This document shows, in pieces, positions 1 through 6,673 of a DNA stretch of 7,219 nucleotides. The DNA is from JAWPNA01 sp045402695. GTDB taxonomy: Bacteria; Acidobacteriota; Polarisedimenticolia; JACPZX01; DASXTC01. Numbering within the stretch: the first letter of the stretch is position 1; the number at the start of each line of letters is the position of its first letter. The notes beneath the pieces are model-generated. The model had not been told where the DNA came from. It was given only the letters and a program-made list of their open reading frames with translations, and searched no databases. A program made the position numbers and the translations under genes. The stretch lies in NCBI GenBank assembly GCA_045402695.1, contig JAWPNA010000459.1, positions 1-7,219 on the forward strand. The letters run 5' to 3'.

Positions 1-87
1 TTTAAGTGCCCCCCCCCGCCCCCCCCCCCCTCGCGGGCGCCCCCCCCCCCCGTGGGGCGCGCCCTCGGGTATGGGCCCACCACCCTG
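1..87. other. Non-coding left edge with poly-C runs
   Basis: This stretch lies between the window edge and the stop codon of the minus-strand gene. It holds three long C homopolymers (9-17, 19-30 and 40-51) broken only by short G-containing pieces, then a GC-rich part with small palindromes, one around 55-64 and one around 72-79. No reading frame with family features crosses it. Homopolymer runs of this kind at the end of an assembled sequence are typical of low-quality read tails (poly-G read from the opposite strand), so the first 50 or so bases may not be real. The small palindromes just downstream of the gene could help end its transcript, but no T-tract follows them on that strand. Confidence 0.6.
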
Positions 88-3000
88 TTAAGTCCCGCTC
101 TCGAGCTTGCGGATCGCGGTCTGAAGCGCCTCGATGACGGCTGGATCTCCCTCGATTCCCTCAAGCCTTCGGTAGGCCGCGGCGGCATCGCGCGGCCGTC
201 GCATGCGCATGGAGAGCGCGGCGATGTTGCGCAACGCCTCCGGGTCGCCGAGAGACGAGTGATCCAGATCGCGCCACGCCGCAAGCGCCTCGTCGTACTG
301 TCCGAGGTCGGTCAGCACGTGCGCAAGCAGGCGCCGGGCACCGCCATCCTGCGTGTTCCAGGTGAGGGCGGCGCGCAGCGAGCGTGAGGCTGAGCTAGGG
401 TCCTTCCGGCGTAAAGCCTCAATGGCCTGTCGCACGTTCCAGGAGGCCAGGGAGTCGGCCAGACCGGCCACGACACGGAACTGGGCAATCGCCTCGGACG
501 ACTTGCCGAGAGCCATCCAGGCCCTCGCGAGATCGGTCGCCGCATCGATGCTGGTCTCAGCCGGTCGGGGCGCGCCCGGGTGTTGCTCGAAGTAGGCGCG
601 CAGCTCGCGCACCGCGCCCGCGGGATCGCCGGTTGCCAACATCGCGCGTCCACGGTACAGGTTGATCATCGAGCCTGCGTCGGGGTCGAGCCGCCGGGCA
701 CCAGCAGCCTGATCGCTGACTCCCTCGAGCGTCAACAGCGCCCCTTGGTAGTCGCCCGCGAGGAAGCGGGCCTTTCCCAGGAGGATCCGGCACAGCGGAT
801 CCGACGCAGCCCCGCGCAGGAGCGCCGAGGCTTCCTCGATGGCGCCCGCCGACAACATCAGTGATGCGAGGCCGTGCGTTGCTCGCGGCTCGAGCGGGTT
901 CAAGGCGAGCGCCTCGCTCCAGACCCGCCGCGCGCCCTCGAAGTCCCCCCTCTTGTGGAGCAGCGCGCCGCGGGCCGCCATCAGATCCGCCCTCTCGCGC
1001 GGTGTCGCCGCGGGCAGGGTCTGTGCCGCGACGAACAGCGCCTCGGCTTTCTCCAGCAGTCCAGACCTGATGAGCCGGCGCGCGATGGCGCTGGACACGG
1101 CGGTCGCGCCGTTTTCCTTGGAGCCGGGAAGGAATCGGAGGTGGGGCAGGATGCTGCAGGACACCTGGGCTATCGCGTGATCGTTGGGTTCATGGTCCTG
1201 CTGATACAGCGTGCGCGCCGCAGCGAACTCGACTCTGGCGTTGTCGTCCGTGTTGAGCGAGCCGTCATCGTGCGCGGAGCCCATCGAGATGTAGGCCTCG
1301 ATCCCCGCGTCATCCAGCCGGAAGCGCGAGAAGAGGTCGGCCGGCTCGACCACGTCGATGCGAGCAAGGTCCGCCGCCACCGGGGGCTTCTTCATCCTCG
1401 AGGCGATCTCCTCCACGTCGAGGTTGATCGGCCCGGTGCTCCCGAGGATCAGGAGGTCTCCCGGCGAGCCTTTGAAGACGATCCGGTGGGGGAAGACCGC
1501 GGCATAGGTCCTCAGGATCGCGGCCAGCGCATCGTGGTCCAGCCCGTAAAGCTGCACCCACTGGCAGAGCAAGCCCCCCGGGTTCAGCCGCGCCCTCGCC
1601 AGCTCGAAGAATTCGCTCGTGAACAGTCGCGACGGGCCGGTGATCCAGGGGTTGGACGGCTCCGAGATGATGACGTCATAGGTCTCGTCAGACATCAGCA
1701 GATCGTTGCGGGCGTCGTTGATCCTGACGATGGTCCTCGGATCCAACAGCGGGCGTCCATTCACGTTCTCGAAGAATCTCTGCGCCTCAATGATGGCTGG
1801 CTCGATCTCCACGATGGCGAGGCTGGGGATGGGATGGGTCAGCGCCGAACCGGCAGTCACGCCGCTGCCCATGCCGATCACGAGGACCGCTCCGGCGCGA
1901 CGGGCGGCCAGCAACGGCAACTGTCCGAGCAGTACCTGCGTGTCGGTATCGCCCGCGGAGGAGGCGTCCACCTTGCCGTTGACCGACAGCACGGTATTGA
2001 TTTCTCCGTTGATTCGCTCGCTGCGCCTTTCCACCGAGACTGTGGTGGTGGGGCCGTCCTTGTAGAACAGCATCCCCTGGGATGCGTGATGCTGGAGGAA
2101 CTCGGAGCGAGACTTGAACTGCTGGATGTAATGCGGCGCGTACTGGAAGACGCCGCTCGTCATGGCGGCGCTGTTCCAGGGAGGCGTGGCGCCCGGCAGG
2201 ACCAGGACGCTGACCAGCAGCGCGGCCGCGAGACCGTATCGCGGCAGCGGGCGGCCCGAGGGGGCCACCGCCAGCAGCACGGCGCCGGCGGCGAGCACCG
2301 CCATGCAGCCGGCCACCAGCGTATTCTGAAGTCCGAATGCCGGAATCAGCACGAAACCCGCGGCGCAGGATCCCAGGATGGCGCCCACGGTGTTGGCGGT
2401 ATACAGGCTCGCGACCTGATCCGACACCGTGGAGCGGACCGCAAGAGCCGCCCGCGCGGCCAGCGGGAACGCCGCTCCCAGGAACAGCGTCGGAGGCAGC
2501 ATGACCAGCGCGGCGATCAGGAATCGACCGGCATGAAACAGGGGAGTCGGACCTCCCACGGCGCGGAACAGCTCGACGAATGCGTAAGGAAGCTCGGAGA
2601 AGAGACGGATCCCGAAAAAGGCCCATGCTCCGGCCGCCACCTCGGTCAGCGCGAGCGCCAGGATCGGATCGGGGAGCCGCCTCAGCAACCGCGTCGCCGC
2701 GGCGCTTCCGAGAGCCAGGCCGGCCAGAAAGGTCGTCAACATGATCGTGAATGCCTGGGTGGAGGAGCCGAGCACGAGCGAGAGCACGCGCGTCCAGACC
2801 ACCTCGAAGATCAGCGCCCCCGCCCCGGAGATCCCGAAAGCCACCATCAGCACGGCCGGATGTCCGGCGGGCACCGTAGCCGGCCCGGACGGGAACGATG
2901 CCTCGCCCTCATGCGACAACGAGGCGCACGGCCGGTTGTCGCTGCGGCGTGCGAGGCGGAAGGCCGCCGCTGCGGCGATGAGATTGCAGGCCGCGGCCGC

Positions 3001-3636
3001 CAGCGCGGAGGCTCTCATCCCCAGAGCGGGAAGCAGCAGAAAGCCGGCCGCCGCGACGCCGGCCACGGCGCCTAGCGTGTTGGCGGCGTACAGGGCTCCC
3101 GCTCCCGCGCCCCTGTCGCGCGCGGCTGTTTCCCCGAGGCCGGAAGACGCCTGATCTGCGCGCTCCAGGTGAGCGCTGAGGATCGGAAGGGTCGCCCCCA
3201 TCAATGTCGTCGGGGGAAGGAGGACGAGACAAGCGAGGGCGAATCGCAACGTGGTGATGCCCGCCGGGGAATCGCCCACGACTCCCCACAGGAGCCTGTA
3301 GATCGGCACCATCGCGGGCAGCAGAGCGAGCACCGCGAGGGCTGTCACGGCGATTGCCACCTCGATCCACGCGTAGACTCTCAGAGGGTGGCGCAGGCGA
3401 TCACCGCGGCGGCCGACCAGGATGCTGCCGAGGGCGAGTCCTCCCATGAAGGCGGCCAGCACGGTGCTGACCGCGTGGGTCGTGGAGCCGAACACCAGCA
3501 CCAGGGCGCGGCTCCAGACCACTTCGTAGATCAGCCCGCTGGCGCCCGACAAGAGGAAGACGACGAGAAGAGGAAGCGTTCCTTTCTGCCACTGGGTGAC
3601 GCGCGCGTTGCCGATGTCGGGACCTTCTGTTAACAT
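88..3636 (-). CDS. Fused membrane / spermidine-synthase-like / TPR protein
   Basis: The protein is about 1182 residues with three parts. Residues 22-231 and 262-471 are two copies of a polytopic membrane module, each with a GLIYEVVW/ALIFEVVW motif (W41, W281), an LPPT segment and a YxANTxGA motif (Y183, Y412). Residues about 520-760 form a spermidine-synthase-like Rossmann domain: YKDGP at 525-529, SAM-type glycine loop GMGSG at 588-592, acidic EIEP at 610-613, and EPSNPW at 659-664 followed by LFTSEFF. Residues from about 850 are TPR-like helical repeats ending in KLESGT. The architecture matches the fused MFS/spermidine synthase family. Relative to E. coli SpeE, the DCTDP motif with its catalytic aspartates reads EPSNP, GGGDG reads GMGSG, and the Tyr-His before the loop is missing, so true aminopropyl transfer to putrescine is doubtful and the substrate is unknown. 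The ATG at 3636 was chosen over the in-frame ATG at 3663 because a sigma70-like promoter spans 3643-3671 and would lie inside the longer form. The stop is TAA at 88-90. The architecture is secure, the function is not. Confidence 0.9.
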   Translation of the reverse strand: MLTEGPDIGNARVTQWQKGTLPLLVVFLLSGASGLIYEVVWSRALVLVFGSTTHAVSTVLAAFMGGLALGSILVGRRGDRLRHPLRVYAWIEVAIAVTALAVLALLPAMVPIYRLLWGVVGDSPAGITTLRFALACLVLLPPTTLMGATLPILSAHLERADQASSGLGETAARDRGAGAGALYAANTLGAVAGVAAAGFLLLPALGMRASALAAAACNLIAAAAAFRLARRSDNRPCASLSHEGEASFPSGPATVPAGHPAVLMVAFGISGAGALIFEVVWTRVLSLVLGSSTQAFTIMLTTFLAGLALGSAAATRLLRRLPDPILALALTEVAAGAWAFFGIRLFSELPYAFVELFRAVGGPTPLFHAGRFLIAALVMLPPTLFLGAAFPLAARAALAVRSTVSDQVASLYTANTVGAILGSCAAGFVLIPAFGLQNTLVAGCMAVLAAGAVLLAVAPSGRPLPRYGLAAALLVSVLVLPGATPPWNSAAMTSGVFQYAPHYIQQFKSRSEFLQHHASQGMLFYKDGPTTTVSVERRSERINGEINTVLSVNGKVDASSAGDTDTQVLLGQLPLLAARRAGAVLVIGMGSGVTAGSALTHPIPSLAIVEIEPAIIEAQRFFENVNGRPLLDPRTIVRINDARNDLLMSDETYDVIISEPSNPWITGPSRLFTSEFFELARARLNPGGLLCQWVQLYGLDHDALAAILRTYAAVFPHRIVFKGSPGDLLILGSTGPINLDVEEIASRMKKPPVAADLARIDVVEPADLFSRFRLDDAGIEAYISMGSAHDDGSLNTDDNARVEFAAARTLYQQDHEPNDHAIAQVSCSILPHLRFLPGSKENGATAVSSAIARRLIRSGLLEKAEALFVAAQTLPAATPRERADLMAARGALLHKRGDFEGARRVWSEALALNPLEPRATHGLASLMLSAGAIEEASALLRGAASDPLCRILLGKARFLAGDYQGALLTLEGVSDQAAGARRLDPDAGSMINLYRGRAMLATGDPAGAVRELRAYFEQHPGAPRPAETSIDAATDLARAWMALGKSSEAIAQFRVVAGLADSLASWNVRQAIEALRRKDPSSASRSLRAALTWNTQDGGARRLLAHVLTDLGQYDEALAAWRDLDHSSLGDPEALRNIAALSMRMRRPRDAAAAYRRLEGIEGDPAVIEALQTAIRKLESGT
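2226..3573 (-). repeat. Tandem duplication of the membrane module inside the fused protein
   Basis: Residues about 22-231 (3573 down to 2944) and about 262-471 (2853 down to 2226) of the minus-strand protein are homologous copies. The first block reads SGASGLIYEVVWSR and its partner SGAGALIFEVVWTR, offset by 240 residues. LPPTTLMGATLP pairs with LPPTLFLGAAFP, and YAANTLGAVAG with YTANTVGAILG at an offset of 229, so copy one carries an insertion of roughly 11 residues in the loop before the Tyr motif (a stretch rich in Gly, Ala and Arg). A linker of about 30 residues joins the copies. This looks like an old intragenic duplication giving a pseudo-twofold membrane domain, as in other secondary-transporter folds. 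Confidence 0.8.
3608..3636 (+). promoter_or_regulatory. Candidate promoter of the RND exporter gene
   Basis: On the plus strand TTGCCG (3608-3613) and TAACAT (3631-3636) are separated by 17 bases. Each matches four of six consensus positions. The expected +1 is near 3643, giving a leader of about 39 bases that carries the AAGGGAG ribosome binding site. The site lies within the first codons of the opposite gene and its -10 overlaps that gene's ATG, so the two promoters could not easily be occupied at once. The match is weaker than that of the opposite promoter. Confidence 0.3.
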
Positions 3637-3642
3637 CGGGCA

Positions 3643-3671
3643 AACATAGGAACCGCACCCCATCCGGTCAA
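3643..3671 (-). promoter_or_regulatory. Sigma70-like promoter of the fused membrane protein gene
   Basis: On the minus strand TTGACC (3671-3666, five of six matches to the -35 consensus) is followed after exactly 17 bases by TATGTT (3648-3643, four of six matches to the -10). Counting from the -10, the expected +1 is base 3636, which is the A of the chosen ATG. The transcript would then have no leader and no Shine-Dalgarno sequence, and indeed none is visible in front of 3636. This is a sequence-match prediction in GC-rich DNA where such a well spaced pair is uncommon by chance. Confidence 0.5.
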
Positions 3672-3676
3672 GGGAG
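3670..3676 (+). promoter_or_regulatory. Ribosome binding site that selects a CTG start
   Basis: AAGGGAG is a strong Shine-Dalgarno match and ends five bases before the in-frame CTG at 3682. There is no ATG, GTG or TTG in frame between the upstream stop (TAA at 3631-3633) and the GTG at 3796. The GTG would remove the whole first membrane segment and has only a GGAG with three-base spacing. The strong site here therefore argues for initiation at the CTG. Confidence 0.5.
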
Positions 3677-3683
3677 ACTCCCT
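3671..3683. repeat. 13-base palindrome in the divergent start region
   Basis: AGGGAG and CTCCCT form perfect 6-base arms around a single central A. The one-base centre makes an RNA hairpin unlikely, so if it matters it acts as DNA (a dimeric operator) or simply because its left arm is a Shine-Dalgarno sequence for the plus-strand gene. It abuts the -35 of the minus-strand promoter and covers the start codon of the plus-strand gene, a position from which a bound protein could block both. Confidence 0.4.
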
Positions 3684-6507
3684 GATCCCCTCCACACGAT
3701 TACGGCGTGCGGCCGCTACGATCTTCATCCTCCTTCCCACAATCGTCTTCTCGTGGTCTGTCTCGCGGCTCACCGTCGACCCCGGGGCGGAGTCGGTGAT
3801 CCCCTCCTACGGGAGAGATGCGATCGACCTGCGAGCCTTTTCCTCCGCCTTTGGCTCGGACGAGATCATCGTGATCGCGCTTCACGCGGAGCACCTCTTC
3901 TCGCCGGGGATGCTGCGGCGTCTCGACGACCTGACCCGGAGGGCCTTGGTGCTGCCTCATGTCTCCTCGGTGCTTTCGCCCACGAACGCGAGAGACCTGG
4001 ACGGCGACGAGATGGGGCCCTTCACCACCGTGCCGTACGAGAAGGTCGTCTCGGGCGAAACGACGCCTCAGGATCTCGGCCGCGCGCTCGCTTCGCATCC
4101 CCTGTTCGGCGGGCTCCTGGTCGCCGACACCGATGACTCGGGAGTCCCGGCTACTGCGGCAATCCTGATCACGCTCCGCGCCGAGGCTGATACACCCGAC
4201 TTCAGGCGCGATCTCGTCGCGCGGGTGCGGGCGCTGGCCGGCCTGGCCGGTCACGGCCTGGAGGCGCACGTCGCGGGCCTCCCCGTGGAGAAGGTGGATG
4301 TGGCGGCGTACGTAGCGCGCGACCAGATGGTCTTCGCGCCCCTCATCTTCGCGATGTTGGGAGTGGTGACGTTCGTTCTTTACCGGCACCCGGCGGGCGT
4401 GATCGTCCCGATGAGCGTCGCGCTGGCGAGTGTGGTCTGGAGCCTGGGCCTTTATGCGATGGCGGGCCGCGCGCTCAACCCCGTCACCTCGCTTATCACG
4501 CCCGTGATCCTGGTGGTCTCGGTGGCCGGCGCGATCCACTTGACGAACCACCACCTTGCGGGCAGGGCCGAGGGGCTCGATCCCGCGAATGCCCTGGCGC
4601 GCGCCTGCGATCGATCTCGGGTGCCCTGCTTCAACGCGGCGTTCACCACGGCCGCCGGACTGGCGTCGCTGGTCTTTCTCCCGATCCCGGCCATCAGGGA
4701 CTTCGGCCTGTTTTCCGCCGCCGGCGTCATGCTGTCGTACCTGCTCACGATGGTGGCGGCCCCGCTGCTGCTGTGGATGCTGCCGGATTCTCCGTCGCGA
4801 TTGGCTTCGGTGTTTCAGCAGCGCCGGGTCGAGCTGGCGCTCCGAAGCACGGTGGCGGGGGTCTGCCGGCGCCCCGTCGTCGCTTCAGTGGGCGCCCTGG
4901 TGGTCCTGGGCTGCTGCGTCCTCGGCGTGTCGCGGATTCGCGTGGAGACCGACCTCGTCGGGTCGCTGAGGGAGAGCAGCCCGCTGCGGCGAGCCACGAC
5001 TTTCATCGACGAGCGCCTCACGGGCGTCAACTCACTTGAGATCGTGATCTCGGGTGTGGAGGCGACCGATCCCGCCGGGATGCAGGCCGCCGCCTCCTTC
5101 GAGAAGGAGGTACGGTCCCTGCCCGGGATCCGTCACCTGACGGGGCTGCCCGATCTGTACGCGCGGGCCAACCGCGCTTTCCACGGGGGGGACGACGCCT
5201 TCCAGCGGCTTCCGGAGGGGATCGCCGCCGCCGAGGACCTCGCCGACTTCCTGCAGTTGTTGAGACGGGAGGCGCCTGAGCAGATCTCTCGATTCGTGAC
5301 GGGCGACGGACGGGTTCTTCGCCTCGCGGCACGGGTGACCGCGCTCGACAGCGGCTCGTCGCAGCGTCTGTTCGAACAGGTGCGCGAGTCAGCCTCCCGT
5401 TGCGGACTTCATGATGTGGTCCTGACGGGAAGCTTTGTGGTGCTCTCCAACATGTCCACCACGCTGGTGCGCAACCAGGTGCGCGGGCTGGTGCCGGCGC
5501 TTGCCGTGATCCTGGCCGCCATGGTGGTGCAATTCCGCTCTCTGAAGCTCGGGTTGCTGAGCGCGATACCGAATGGCGCCCCCGTCCTGATGGTCTATGG
5601 TGTGATGGGCTGGGCCGGCATCCCTCTGTCGGTGCCGACGGCCATGATCGCCAGCATCGCGGTGGGAATGACGGTGGACAACACGATCCATCTGATGGCG
5701 AGGTTCCGGCAGGAGTTTTCAAGGAGGGCCGGGTACGAGGCCGCCCTGGAGGCGATGCTGGATTCATCGGGGCGCGCCGTGGTGTTCTCCACGATCACAG
5801 TGGCGCTTGGGTTCTTCGTGGCGGCCTTCAGCTCCTTTCAACCCAGCGTCCATTTCGCCCTCTTGATGGGGGCCGCTCTGTTGCTGGGGCTCGCGTGCGA
5901 ACTGGTGCTGCTGCCGCTGACCTTGGTCCTGTTCAAACCGCTGGGCCGGCCGGGCGCGCCGCGTTCCTCGTCCGCCGCGACTGCATTGATATTGGTTCTG
6001 ATGGCGGCCGTGGCGACAACGGTTCCGCGCGCCGCGGGGGACCTGTTGCCCCCTGCCCGAGAGATCACGCTGAAAGACCAGTTCGGAAACCAGGACGGCC
6101 CGTCGCGGCATCGTGGCGCAACGGTGCTCCTTCTGTACGGCAAGGCAACGGGCCTGCGACGGATGAGGAGCTGGGAGCTGAAAATCCTCGAGCAAGCCGC
6201 GAGCGGCCTTCAGGTCGTGCGGGCGCTGGACGCACGCGCCGCGAGGGGAAGAAAGACCGAGGCCCAGGTCAATGAACGGCTGCGCCGGGACGTACCGCCT
6301 GAGGTCTCGATCCTGGTGGACTGGAACGGACAGCTCTCGGCGAGGTATGCCCTGCCCGACGAAGAGATCACGGTGACGATCCTCGATCCGAAAGGTGACG
6401 CCTGCGGGACCGAAGCCGGCCCCGTGTCGGACGAGGCGCTCGGCAGGGTGCTCGCGGGTATCGTGAAGATCAGGGAGAGAGGGACCTGCGGATTGACAGG
6501 GCGGTGA
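3682..6507 (+). CDS. RND-superfamily exporter-like permease fused to a thioredoxin-like domain
   Basis: The product is about 941 residues from the CTG at 3682. Predicted membrane segments lie near 10-28, 216-234, 239-262, 267-287, 317-336, 342-367, 398-417, 602-619, 624-646, 651-671, 700-718 and 725-751, with large extracytoplasmic loops after the first and seventh: the twofold 1+5, 1+5 plan of RND permeases (MmpL, HpnN and COG1033 types). The segment 10 motif is GMTVDNTIHLMARF with Asp666, the expected proton-relay position; the matching place in segment 4 is Ala282 (SVAGAIHLTNHH). After a basic stretch comes an extra hydrophobic segment (766-784), then residues about 790-935 that look like a redoxin fold: ITLKDQFGN, a strand ending LLLYGK, a helix, then ILVDWNGQLSARYALP. 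The CxxC site is replaced (about Gly824 and Arg827), so thiol-redox activity is unlikely. Cys908 and Cys936 are elsewhere. Substrate unknown; lipids or hydrophobic compounds are typical for the superfamily. The GTG at 3796 would delete segment 1 and is rejected. RND assignment is firm, the redoxin-like call moderate. Confidence 0.88.
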   Translation: MIPSTRLRRAAATIFILLPTIVFSWSVSRLTVDPGAESVIPSYGRDAIDLRAFSSAFGSDEIIVIALHAEHLFSPGMLRRLDDLTRRALVLPHVSSVLSPTNARDLDGDEMGPFTTVPYEKVVSGETTPQDLGRALASHPLFGGLLVADTDDSGVPATAAILITLRAEADTPDFRRDLVARVRALAGLAGHGLEAHVAGLPVEKVDVAAYVARDQMVFAPLIFAMLGVVTFVLYRHPAGVIVPMSVALASVVWSLGLYAMAGRALNPVTSLITPVILVVSVAGAIHLTNHHLAGRAEGLDPANALARACDRSRVPCFNAAFTTAAGLASLVFLPIPAIRDFGLFSAAGVMLSYLLTMVAAPLLLWMLPDSPSRLASVFQQRRVELALRSTVAGVCRRPVVASVGALVVLGCCVLGVSRIRVETDLVGSLRESSPLRRATTFIDERLTGVNSLEIVISGVEATDPAGMQAAASFEKEVRSLPGIRHLTGLPDLYARANRAFHGGDDAFQRLPEGIAAAEDLADFLQLLRREAPEQISRFVTGDGRVLRLAARVTALDSGSSQRLFEQVRESASRCGLHDVVLTGSFVVLSNMSTTLVRNQVRGLVPALAVILAAMVVQFRSLKLGLLSAIPNGAPVLMVYGVMGWAGIPLSVPTAMIASIAVGMTVDNTIHLMARFRQEFSRRAGYEAALEAMLDSSGRAVVFSTITVALGFFVAAFSSFQPSVHFALLMGAALLLGLACELVLLPLTLVLFKPLGRPGAPRSSSAATALILVLMAAVATTVPRAAGDLLPPAREITLKDQFGNQDGPSRHRGATVLLLYGKATGLRRMRSWELKILEQAASGLQVVRALDARAARGRKTEAQVNERLRRDVPPEVSILVDWNGQLSARYALPDEEITVTILDPKGDACGTEAGPVSDEALGRVLAGIVKIRERGTCGLTGR

Positions 6508-6602
6508 CAGGTTGCCGCTCGCTGGACGACCTGATCCTGATGAAGAAAGCTGCGAACCGCCCCAAGGACCAGGAGGCGCTCAGATAGCTCGACATCCTGA
6601 GA
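6504..6602 (+). pseudogene. Remnant of a nucleotidyltransferase-like C-terminus
   Basis: Read in the frame of 6531, this stretch encodes RSLDDLILMKKAANRPKD followed by QEALR, a TAG at 6585-6587, then LDILRSG. The pattern SLDDLIxMKxAAxRPKDxxAL is what the C-terminal tail of small nucleotidyltransferase-like proteins (AbiEii-like and related MNT-fold families) usually looks like. The catalytic core that should precede it is absent: upstream in this frame is only a shadow of the exporter gene. The TAG is one transition away from CAG, and the reading frame continues sensibly past it. I read it as a decayed fragment left when the rest of the gene was lost. The motif is recalled from family knowledge and is short, so chance resemblance remains possible. 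Confidence 0.45.
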
Positions 6603-6673
6603 AGCGGCGTGGGTGACGAGCCCGGGAGCACGCCGTCCAGCGGCGGCAGCGCCCGTGCCTGGTGACGCACGGC
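6508..6673. other. Convergent intergenic region
   Basis: The region lies between the stop of the exporter gene and the stop of the NmrA-like gene. It contains the nucleotidyltransferase-like remnant in its left half and two weak inverted repeats in its right half. No intact gene, direct repeat, or target-site duplication is visible that would explain how the remnant came to be there. Confidence 0.6.
6653..6672. terminator. Short inverted repeat between convergent genes
   Basis: CCGTGC (6653-6658) and GCACGG (6667-6672) can pair as a 6-base stem with an 8-base loop, ending one base before the stop codon of the minus-strand gene. A second, looser pair is GGCGTG (6606-6611) with CACGCC (6629-6634). 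Neither has a T-tract on either strand, so an intrinsic terminator is only weakly supported, although the position between two converging genes is where one is expected. Confidence 0.25.

Noticed and set aside
874..3075. A 733-codon open frame on the plus strand, antisense to the fused membrane protein gene
   Set aside because: Its translation is rich in Arg, Gln, Gly and His with no domain or membrane pattern. It mirrors the GC-rich third positions of the real gene opposite, which shows clear family motifs.
3637..3663. ATG at 3661-3663 as the start of the fused membrane protein
   Set aside because: It lies between the -35 and -10 hexamers of the best promoter, and the nine extra residues show no family feature. 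It cannot be fully excluded: an AGGGAG lies 14 bases before it, which is far for a ribosome binding site.
3796..3798. GTG at 3796 as the exporter start
   Set aside because: It would delete the first membrane segment that RND permeases need, and the GGAG in front of it is only three bases away.
3700..4554. A 284-codon open frame on the minus strand, antisense to the exporter gene
   Set aside because: The composition is dominated by Arg, Asp, His and Gly without fold signals; it is a shadow of the GC-biased exporter gene.
5027..5767. A 246-codon minus-strand open frame inside the exporter
   Set aside because: Rich in Pro, Ser and Arg with no recognisable motif, opposite a strongly supported coding region.
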